NCBI GenBank assembly: GCA_003158895.1
Contig: PMLO01000067.1
Location: forward strand, 2,298-9,793
Origin: Propionibacteriaceae bacterium
GTDB taxonomy: Bacteria > Actinomycetota > Actinomycetes > Propionibacteriales > Propionibacteriaceae
Direction of reading: 5' to 3'
DNA: 7,496 nt
The notes under the pieces are model-generated. The model was not told the DNA's origin. It did no database searches and saw only the letters and a program-made list of their open reading frames with translations. Shown in pieces: positions 1 through 6,096 of this stretch (position 1 is the first letter of the stretch; each line of letters opens with the position of its first letter). The translations under genes were made by a program, and so were the position numbers.

Positions 1-875
1 TTACCGTGCGGCAAGGGGACGAAGATGCCAGGCAGCCCCACGATCGCCGTCTCGACGACCGTCCCGGCGCCCGACCGGCCCACCATGAGGTCGGCCGCGG
101 CGTACGCGCGCTCCATCTGGTTCACATAGGCCACCGGTTCGTACACAGCCCCGGCACCCACGTCCGTGCGTGCGATCGTCGTCGGCGTCATGTTCTTCAG
201 CCCGAGTACGTGAAGGATCGACACTCCGGCGGCAAGCAGGTCCGACATCGCCTCGTCGAGTGCACGGTTGATGCTCGCGGCGCCCTGCGACCCGCCACTG
301 ACCAGGAGTACGGGGCCCGTGCTGGGCAGCCCGAACTCGCGTCGGGCGGTGTCGCGCAGAGCCGGCCGGTCGAGCTCGGAGATCGCCGCACGTACAGGCA
401 GTCCGACGTACTCACCCTTCGGGAGCGGCGTGTCGGGGAACGACACGCACACCCGGTCGGCGAACCGTGCGGCGATCCGGTTGGCGAGCCCGGGTAACGG
501 GTTCTGCTCGTGAACGACGACAGGGATCCGCATCGACTTCGCGGCGAGGTACACCGGCAGCGACGCGTACCCGCCGAAGCCCACCACAACCTGCGCCTTG
601 TGCTTCTTGAGGATCCTGCCGGCGGCCATGACGGCTCCCGCGAGACGTCCGGGCATGGTGAGGAGGTCGAGGTTGAGCGCGCGCGGGAAGGGGACGGCTG
701 GAATGAACGTCAGGTCGAGCCCAGCCTGGGGTACGACGGTCGACTCGATCCCTTTCGGAGTCCCGACGCAGGCCAGCGTCACGCCGGGATCGGCAGCGCG
801 CAACGCCTCAGCGGTCGCGACCATGGGCGAGATGTGCCCGGCCGATCCGCCGCCGGCGAGGATGATGCTGACCAC
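1..875 (-). CDS. murG: MurG, lipid II synthase (UDP-GlcNAc transferase), 3' end missing
   Basis: MurG is a peripheral membrane GT-B glycosyltransferase on the cytoplasmic face. It transfers GlcNAc from UDP-GlcNAc to lipid I, giving lipid II. The visible 291 residues carry the N-domain loop GGGSAGHISP (8-17), GFGGY (99-103), the acceptor-side HEQNP (122-126), the C-domain loop SGGSQGA (193-199) and the UDP-binding stretch RSGAGTVVE (267-275); E275 probably corresponds to the Glu that contacts the nucleotide ribose. The usual first-loop Thr (GGGTAGH) is Ser here, a conservative change. The family runs to about 360 residues, so roughly 70 are lost beyond the window edge, including the Gln-rich donor-binding motif; the sequence stops at PLPHG. 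I chose the GTG start at 875 because AGGAGG lies 5 bases upstream and the motif-bearing N-terminus begins there. It follows ftsW by 9 bases. Identity is very secure. Confidence 0.97.
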   Translation of the reverse strand, partial: MVSIILAGGGSAGHISPMVATAEALRAADPGVTLACVGTPKGIESTVVPQAGLDLTFIPAVPFPRALNLDLLTMPGRLAGAVMAAGRILKKHKAQVVVGFGGYASLPVYLAAKSMRIPVVVHEQNPLPGLANRIAARFADRVCVSFPDTPLPKGEYVGLPVRAAISELDRPALRDTARREFGLPSTGPVLLVSGGSQGAASINRALDEAMSDLLAAGVSILHVLGLKNMTPTTIARTDVGAGAVYEPVAYVNQMERAYAAADLMVGRSGAGTVVETAIVGLPGIFVPLPHG

Positions 876-880
876 GCCGA

Positions 881-886
881 CCTCCT
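881..886 (-). promoter_or_regulatory. Ribosome binding site of murG, overlapping the ftsW stop
   Basis: AGGAGG, a perfect Shine-Dalgarno core, lies 5 bases before the murG GTG. Its first two bases are the last two of the ftsW TAG stop codon. This decides the murG start and suggests that ribosomes ending on ftsW re-initiate on murG. Confidence 0.85.
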
Positions 887-2126
887 AACCCCGTCCGTCC
901 ACCACCGCAGTCACGCGCGCCTTGGCACTTCGACGCCGCGCCAGCACCTTACGTGCTGCAGGCTCCTGCCGTGCACAGGAGACGAGCAGACCGACGGCAA
1001 CTACGTTCGCGAGGAGGCTGGATCCACCGTAGGAGAGGAAGGGCAGCGGTACACCCAGCACCGGCAGGAGTCGGAGCACGACGCCCATGTTGAGTGCGGA
1101 CTGGAACATCATCCAGGCGCCCACACCTGTGGCCACGTGACGACACATCGGGGAGTCGGAGCGGCTCGCAATGCGGAAGGCCGTATAGACGAGCACCGCG
1201 AAAAGCAGGATCACCGCAACCACACCCACGAGACCCAGTTCCTCGCCTATCACGGCGAAGATGAAGTCATTGTGGGCTTCGACCAGCATGCCCCACTTCT
1301 GCTTCGACTGGCCGAGACCGACACCCCACCACCCACCAGAGGCCAGCGCGTACATCGCCCGCAGGGACTGCGCATTGACTCCCTCGGTGTCCGCGTTCGG
1401 GTTGAGGAAGCCGAAGATCCGGCGCATCCGGTTCGGCGACGCGAGGACGAGTCCGAGCACGATCGTCCCTGCCAGTGCGGCGACCGCCGCGAGAACCCGT
1501 AGCGGTATCCCGGCGGCGAACAGCACGAAGACGATCATCGCTGCCAGGACCAGCGACGTACCGAGATCGCCCTGCAGCACGACAAGGCCGACGACGGCGC
1601 TCGTGAGCAGGAGGTACGGAACCAGCTCCTTGGGTCTGCCGAGCAGCTTCTCCTTGCGGGTGAGCTGATCCGCGCCCCATAGGACGACCGCGAGCTTGGC
1701 GAACTCCGACGGCTGCAGGCGTGTCCAGGACGAGCCGAACTGGACCCAGTTCCGGTTGCCGTTGACGGTGACGCCGAGCGGGGTGAACGTAAGCATCAGC
1801 AGGATCAGCGTGATGATGAGGGCCGGCCAGCCCATCGAGCGCAGGAAGCGCGGCGACACACGCGTCAGCAGCCAGGCGAGTCCGAGCCCGATCGCCAGGA
1901 ACATGACCTGACGTTTGGCGAAGTAGTACGGGTCGCCGTAGTTCACTTCGGCGAACACGCTCGACGCCGAGAGCACCATGAGCACGCCCAGACCCATCAG
2001 CAGGCCAGCGGTCGTCAGCACCAGGTACAGGCTGGCGAGCGGCGTGTCGAGGGCATGGCGGATCAGGCCCTTCTTGCTTGCAGGTGACTCGGTACGAACC
2101 GTCCTGGGGGAAGTGAGGACTGGCAT
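885..2126 (-). CDS. ftsW: FtsW, septal SEDS-family peptidoglycan glycosyltransferase
   Basis: FtsW is a polytopic membrane protein of the divisome. It polymerises lipid II into septal glycan strands, normally with the class B penicillin-binding protein FtsI. The 413-residue product has a short polar N-terminal tail (1-30), about ten hydrophobic segments, and a basic cytoplasmic C-terminal tail (from about 385). SEDS hallmarks are visible: VNGNRNW (121-127) followed by RLQPSEFAK (136-144), QGDLGTSLV (185-193), EAHNDFIFAVIGEELGL (283-299), in which D287 matches the essential acidic residue of the family, and LPFLSYGGSSLLAN (361-374). These fit FtsW rather than RodA, as does the position between murD and murG. 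The ATG start at 2126 has GAGGT 6 bases upstream. The C-terminal tail is short compared with the long tails of mycobacterial FtsW. ftsI is not in the window; in actinobacteria it usually lies upstream of murE. Confidence 0.96.
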   Translation of the reverse strand: MPVLTSPRTVRTESPASKKGLIRHALDTPLASLYLVLTTAGLLMGLGVLMVLSASSVFAEVNYGDPYYFAKRQVMFLAIGLGLAWLLTRVSPRFLRSMGWPALIITLILLMLTFTPLGVTVNGNRNWVQFGSSWTRLQPSEFAKLAVVLWGADQLTRKEKLLGRPKELVPYLLLTSAVVGLVVLQGDLGTSLVLAAMIVFVLFAAGIPLRVLAAVAALAGTIVLGLVLASPNRMRRIFGFLNPNADTEGVNAQSLRAMYALASGGWWGVGLGQSKQKWGMLVEAHNDFIFAVIGEELGLVGVVAVILLFAVLVYTAFRIASRSDSPMCRHVATGVGAWMMFQSALNMGVVLRLLPVLGVPLPFLSYGGSSLLANVVAVGLLVSCARQEPAARKVLARRRSAKARVTAVVDGRG

Positions 2127-2132
2127 GTGGCG

Positions 2133-2137
2133 ACCTC
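2133..2137 (-). promoter_or_regulatory. Ribosome binding site of ftsW, overlapping the murD stop
   Basis: GAGGT lies 6 bases before the ftsW ATG and shares two bases with the murD TGA stop, so the sequence reads TGAGGT. The arrangement repeats at the ftsW-murG junction and suggests coupled re-initiation. Confidence 0.7.
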
Positions 2138-3617
2138 AGCCGGTCTCGGGGTGAAGGTGTCTGACGGCGGTCGCGAATGCGTCGCCCCTCGCGTCGTAGC
2201 CCGAGTACATGTCTTTCGAGGCGCATCCAGGCGCAAGTAGGACGGTGTCACCCGGCTGAGCCAGGGAGCGCGCAGCGCCTACCACCTCGTCCATCGCCCC
2301 AGTGTCGGTGCTGTCCACGACGATCACGGGGACCTCGGGCGCGTGTCGGGCGAGGGCCTCGCGGATGTGCTCGCGATCGACGCCGAGGAGCACTGCCCCG
2401 CGCAGCCGATCCTTGTGGCGGGCGACGAGGTCGTCGAACGAGGTGTTCTTCGCTTGCCCACCGGCGATCCAGACCACGCGCGAGAACGCGCGCAGCGAGC
2501 TGTCGGCCGCGTGCGGGTTCGTCGCCTTGGAGTCGTCCACCCACGTGATCCCGTCGACCTCGGCGACGGTCTGGATCCGGTGGCCGCCGATCGTCAGGGA
2601 CTTCAGGCCCTTGGACACGGCTGCCGGCGACACGCCGAAGGATCGGGCCAATGCCGCCGCGGCAAGGGCGTTCGCGATGTTGTGAGGAGCATTCGGCACG
2701 ACATCGGACACCTTGGCGATCTCGATCGCCGAGTCGCGCCGCTGCGGGATGAACGCACGGTCGACAAGCAGGTCGTCGACGACGCCGAGCATCGAGACCG
2801 CGGGAACACCGGTGGTGAAGCCGATGGCGCGCGCACCGTCGGTGACGTCGGCCTCCTCGACCATCTTCTCCGTGGCGGGCGCCTCGACGTTGTACACGCA
2901 CGAGTGCGTGACGCCCGTGTAGATACGGGCCTTGTCCGCGCCGTACGCGTCCAGCGGCTCGGCGTACTCGGACCAGTCGGCGCTGTCTTCGTACCACTCG
3001 AGATGGTCCTGCTCGAGGTTGAGCACGGCCGCGGAGTGCAGCGCGAGCGAGTGGGTCCAGTGGAGCTGGAAGCTCGAGAGCTCCACCGCGTACACGTCGT
3101 ACGACACGTCGTCGGCCATCGCCTCGAGGACCGGTCGCCCGATGTTGCCCACAGCCGCGGCTTTGTGTCCGGCGGCGAGCAGGATCGACTCGAGCATCTG
3201 CGTGGTCGTCGTCTTGCCGTTGGTGCCGGTGACGGCCAGCCACGGTACGACCCGATCAGGGTGCTGGAGCCGCCACGCCAGCTCGACGTCGCCCCACACG
3301 GGGATGCCCCGACGTACGGCGTCCACCAGCAGGGGTGACGAGGGACGGGCGCCTGGTGAGGTGACGACGAGGTCCGTACCGTCGGGCAGCACCGCGGGCG
3401 CATCGGGTCCCATGATCACCGTCGCGCCCAGCACCTCGAGCATCGTGCCCGCCTCGGTGAGTGGGGTCGATGTCGCCGACTCGACGACCACGACAGACGC
3501 GCCACGCGACAACATGGCATCGGCCGCCGCGACGCCCGAACGGCCGAGCCCAAGAACGAGCACGGTCGCCTCGTGCCACGGCGACAGGCCGTCGGCCTGG
3601 GCGAGCCAACCGATCAC
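2136..3617 (-). CDS. murD: MurD, UDP-MurNAc-L-alanine--D-glutamate ligase
   Basis: MurD is a cytoplasmic Mur ligase that adds D-Glu to UDP-MurNAc-L-Ala, using ATP. The 493-residue product has an N-terminal Rossmann-like UDP-binding domain (about 16-120, with VLGLGRSG at 21-28), a central ATPase domain with P-loop GTNGKTT (131-137), ELSSFQL (179-185), NLEQDHLEWY (200-209) and HNIANALAA (312-320), and a C-terminal domain starting at GGHR (344-347) with DDSKATNPH (361-369) and APGCASKDMYSGYDARGD (462-479). The GTG start at 3617 forms a GTGA overlap with the mraY stop. No strong Shine-Dalgarno is visible, so translation probably depends on coupling to mraY. A second in-frame GTG at 3632 would add five residues and cannot be excluded. 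The family is usually 440-500 residues, so the gene is full length. The C-terminal signature departs from the usual form, which commonly has Asp-Gln-Phe where this has Asp-Met-Tyr. Confidence 0.96.
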   Translation of the reverse strand: MIGWLAQADGLSPWHEATVLVLGLGRSGVAAADAMLSRGASVVVVESATSTPLTEAGTMLEVLGATVIMGPDAPAVLPDGTDLVVTSPGARPSSPLLVDAVRRGIPVWGDVELAWRLQHPDRVVPWLAVTGTNGKTTTTQMLESILLAAGHKAAAVGNIGRPVLEAMADDVSYDVYAVELSSFQLHWTHSLALHSAAVLNLEQDHLEWYEDSADWSEYAEPLDAYGADKARIYTGVTHSCVYNVEAPATEKMVEEADVTDGARAIGFTTGVPAVSMLGVVDDLLVDRAFIPQRRDSAIEIAKVSDVVPNAPHNIANALAAAALARSFGVSPAAVSKGLKSLTIGGHRIQTVAEVDGITWVDDSKATNPHAADSSLRAFSRVVWIAGGQAKNTSFDDLVARHKDRLRGAVLLGVDREHIREALARHAPEVPVIVVDSTDTGAMDEVVGAARSLAQPGDTVLLAPGCASKDMYSGYDARGDAFATAVRHLHPETG

Positions 3618-4684
3618 TGAGCCGTCACCCACTCGGTGTAGAACAACCCCATCCCTAACGCGACGGCGAGGCCGCAGAGGATCCACATCCGTACGACGAC
3701 GGTGATCTCGCCCCACCCCAGCGCCTCGAAGTGGTGATGCATCGGCGCCATCCGCCAGAGCCGCTTGCCCTTCGTGAGCTTGAAGTAGCCGACCTGCGTG
3801 ATCACCGAAAGGCTCTCGAGGACGAACATGGCGCCGATGACCGCGCTCAGCAGCTCGGTACGGGACATGATCGCGAGCGCGGCCACTCCCCCGCCAAGTG
3901 CGAGCGAGCCCGTGTCGCCCATGAAGATCTTCGCCGGGTTCGCGTTCCACCACAGGAAGCCGAACAACGCGCCGGCGACGGCAATGGCGAAAAGCGCCAG
4001 GTCTGACGGGTTGCGTACCTCGTAACAGCGCGGACCGATCGTTGACGCTGTCCCGCACCACTGCCCCGCCTGCCAGATGTTGAGGATCACGTACGCGACG
4101 AACACCAACGTTGCGACGCCCGACAGCAGCCCGTCGAGGCCGTCGGTGAGGTTCGCCCCGTTGCTGAACGACGCGATGATGAACATCATCCAGATCACGG
4201 CCACGACCGCGGGGAGCGCCAGTCCGGGGATGTCCCGCAGGAACGACACCGCGCTGGACGCGGGGGTGACGCCCCGATTGTCGGGGAACATCAGGCTGAG
4301 TACGGCGAACGCCACGCCGACGAGCACCTGGAGAATGAGCTTCCACTTGGCATTGAGGCCCAGCGAGCGCGCCCTGCGGATCTTGGTCCAGTCGTCGAGG
4401 AAGCCAACGAACCCGAGACCGACGAACAAGAACAGGGCGAGCAACCCTGACGCAGACAGAGGGCGCCAGAAGAAGAGGTGAGAACCGAAGTAGCCCAGGA
4501 CGACCGCGACGATGAGGATGAGGCCGCCCATCGTCGGCGTCCCGCGCTTCGTGTGATGCTCGGTCGGACCGTCGTCGCGGATGAACTGGCCGTACCCGCG
4601 ACGGGACAGGAACTCGATGAGGAAGCGGGTGCCGAACAGGGTGATCGTCATGGCGATGGCCCCGGCCGTGAGGATGCTCAGCAT
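3614..4684 (-). CDS. mraY: MraY, phospho-N-acetylmuramoyl-pentapeptide transferase
   Basis: MraY is an integral membrane enzyme that transfers phospho-MurNAc-pentapeptide from UDP to undecaprenyl phosphate, making lipid I. The 356 residues match the family length and contain about ten hydrophobic segments. Family motifs are intact: DGPTEHHTKRGTPTMGG (38-54), the Asp pair in FLDDWTK (95-101), SNGANLTDGLDGL (174-186), NANPAKIFMGDTGS (247-260), where D257 is the likely third catalytic acidic residue, and the His triplet in APMHHHFE (313-320). A loop carrying two cysteines (C210, C220) fits the periplasmic-side insert of actinobacterial MraY. The ATG at 4684 overlaps the murF stop by seven bases (ATGCTGA). 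GGGAG sits only 4 bases upstream, a short spacing, so coupling to murF probably matters. The TGA stop overlaps the murD GTG. Identity is very secure. Confidence 0.98.
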   Translation of the reverse strand: MLSILTAGAIAMTITLFGTRFLIEFLSRRGYGQFIRDDGPTEHHTKRGTPTMGGLILIVAVVLGYFGSHLFFWRPLSASGLLALFLFVGLGFVGFLDDWTKIRRARSLGLNAKWKLILQVLVGVAFAVLSLMFPDNRGVTPASSAVSFLRDIPGLALPAVVAVIWMMFIIASFSNGANLTDGLDGLLSGVATLVFVAYVILNIWQAGQWCGTASTIGPRCYEVRNPSDLALFAIAVAGALFGFLWWNANPAKIFMGDTGSLALGGGVAALAIMSRTELLSAVIGAMFVLESLSVITQVGYFKLTKGKRLWRMAPMHHHFEALGWGEITVVVRMWILCGLAVALGMGLFYTEWVTAQ

Positions 4685-6096
4685 GGTGCTCCCAGTAGAT
4701 CGGCAGCGACCGTCTCCAGGCCGACGCCACGCGATGCCTTGACCAGAACGACATCGCCGGGACGCAGCCCGCTCAGCTCAGACACGGCTTCCGCCTTGTC
4801 GGTGAGCCGCAGCGCATCCGCACCTTCGGCCGCGGCCGCGGAGACGATGTGCTGGGCCTCGGCGCCAATGGCCAGGACCAGCGTGGCACCGGACCTGGCC
4901 GCGTACCGTCCGATCGCCGCGTGCTCGCTTACTGCGTCCTCACCGAGCTCGAGCATGTCGCCGAGCACGACGAAGAGCTTGGCGCCCGGGACGATCGTAC
5001 GCCTGACGTCGACCATCCGGGCGACCGTGTCGAGGGCTGCCTTCATCGAGTCGGGGTTCGCGTTGTAGGCATCGTTGACGATCGTCACACCGTCGGGACG
5101 GTCGTGCACCTCCATACGCCACGGCGACCTGGCGGTCGCACCGGACAGTGCCGTCGCGACGACGTCGAGGGGCACTCCGAGCGCCACCGCCGCGCCCGCG
5201 GCGCACAGTGCGTTACGGACCATGTGCAGGCCGGTGACCTTGAGCTGTACAGGCCGGGGAGTCTGACCCACAGCATGCAGCACGAACTCGTACCGCTCCT
5301 GGTCGTCAGGCAGGATGCGCTCGGCCCACACCGCGTGGTCGCCCCCCGGGTTGCCGGCCGCCGACACGAGGAGGACCTGTGCCCGCGTCCGCGAGGCCAT
5401 GGCCAGGACGCGCGGGTCATCGGCGTTGAGGACGGCCCACCCCGTTGGTGGTACGGCCTCGACGAGCTCGCCTTTCGCCTCCGCGATCGCCTCGACGCTG
5501 CCGAACTCACCGAGGTGAGCCGTACCGACGTTGCAGACGACACCGACGTCCGGCGGGACGATCCCGGTGAGGCTTCGGATGTGTCCAGGACCGCGCGCGC
5601 CCATCTCGGCGACGAGGAACCGGGTCTCGGCACCGACCTTGAGCGCGGTCAGAGGCGTCCCGATCTCGTTGTTGAACGATCCTCGCGGCGCCACTGTCTC
5701 GCCGACGGCCTCGAGCACCTGAGCGAGAAGGTCCTTCGTACTGGTCTTGCCCGCCGAACCGGTGATCGCGGCGATCAGCAGGCCGTGCTTCTGCGCAGCA
5801 GCCACTGCGACGCGTGCCATGTCGGCGAGAGCGGCCAGCGGGTCGTCGACGACGATCTCGGCGAGCGGCGCGCCCGTCGTACGGCTCACGAGCGCGGCAG
5901 CGGCGCCTGCAGCGGCCGCGGTGGCCACGAAGTCGTGCCCGTCGACGCGCTCGCCCGGCAGCGCCACGAACAGTGATCCAGGCGTGGCGAGCCTCGAGTC
6001 GATGACCACGTCCGGGCCGATCATGGCCTGCGGATCACCCACGCCGAGGGTGCCTGAGACGGCGCGCGCGACGGCTGCCAGGGGCGTCAGCTCCAC
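4678..6096 (-). CDS. murF: MurF, UDP-MurNAc-tripeptide--D-Ala-D-Ala ligase
   Basis: MurF is a cytoplasmic Mur ligase that adds D-Ala-D-Ala to the UDP-MurNAc-tripeptide, completing the pentapeptide substrate of MraY. Taking the GTG at 6096 as start gives 472 residues, a normal length. The N-terminal domain has IDSR (32-35) and FVALPGERVDGHDF (43-56). The ATPase domain has the P-loop ITGSAGKTSTKD (111-122), FNNEIGTPLT (141-150), AEMGARGPGHI (163-173), NVGTAHLGEFGS (189-200) and NADDP (224-228). The C-terminal domain has RMEV (327-330), VNDAYNANPDSMKAAL (340-355), VLGDMLELG (377-385) and KASRGVGLE (453-461). The NNEIGTP and NAYNANP-type motifs separate MurF from MurD and MurE. The start is supported by AAGGAG 7 bases upstream and by the family N-terminus. 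It overlaps murE by 10 bases and mraY by 7. An in-frame GTG at 6126 lacks such support. Confidence 0.97.
   Translation of the reverse strand: MELTPLAAVARAVSGTLGVGDPQAMIGPDVVIDSRLATPGSLFVALPGERVDGHDFVATAAAAGAAAALVSRTTGAPLAEIVVDDPLAALADMARVAVAAAQKHGLLIAAITGSAGKTSTKDLLAQVLEAVGETVAPRGSFNNEIGTPLTALKVGAETRFLVAEMGARGPGHIRSLTGIVPPDVGVVCNVGTAHLGEFGSVEAIAEAKGELVEAVPPTGWAVLNADDPRVLAMASRTRAQVLLVSAAGNPGGDHAVWAERILPDDQERYEFVLHAVGQTPRPVQLKVTGLHMVRNALCAAGAAVALGVPLDVVATALSGATARSPWRMEVHDRPDGVTIVNDAYNANPDSMKAALDTVARMVDVRRTIVPGAKLFVVLGDMLELGEDAVSEHAAIGRYAARSGATLVLAIGAEAQHIVSAAAAEGADALRLTDKAEAVSELSGLRPGDVVLVKASRGVGLETVAADLLGAPC
4689..4693 (-). promoter_or_regulatory. Probable ribosome binding site of mraY, inside the murF 3' end
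   Basis: GGGAG lies 4 bases before the mraY ATG and is coding sequence for the last residues of MurF. The spacing is shorter than usual, so this site may act mainly through re-initiation by ribosomes ending on murF. Confidence 0.5.

Noticed and set aside
1..3. A TAA at the low-coordinate end that might be the murG stop
   Set aside because: The murG frame has its last full codon at 5-3 (GGT, Gly), so this TAA is out of frame. The protein is also about 70 residues short of family length, so the gene is cut by the window edge rather than ended.
510..1502. A 330-codon ORF on the plus strand opposite murG and ftsW
   Set aside because: It spans the junction of two clear genes on the other strand, is dominated by charged residues and shows no domain or convincing ribosome site. 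Typical high-GC shadow.
3062..3084. Inverted repeat GGAGCT / AGCTCC on the plus strand
   Set aside because: Short stem inside the conserved murD ELSSFQL coding region with no T-run, explained by Ser/Leu/Glu codons; not a terminator.
2343..3338. A 331-codon ORF on the plus strand opposite murD
   Set aside because: Same low-complexity Arg/Val/Gly/Asp composition with no motif; murD on the opposite strand explains the sequence.
2136..4754. An 872-codon open frame running through mraY and murD
   Set aside because: Only the last 493 residues resemble a protein family (MurD). The upstream 379 codons lie over mraY in another frame and are Arg/His/Pro-rich with no domain, so this is a read-through shadow and not a fusion.
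4849..5976. A 375-codon ORF on the plus strand opposite murF
   Set aside because: Its composition is rich in Arg, His, Asp and Gly as expected for the antisense of a high-GC gene. It has no recognisable motif, and murF on the other strand is intact with all family motifs.
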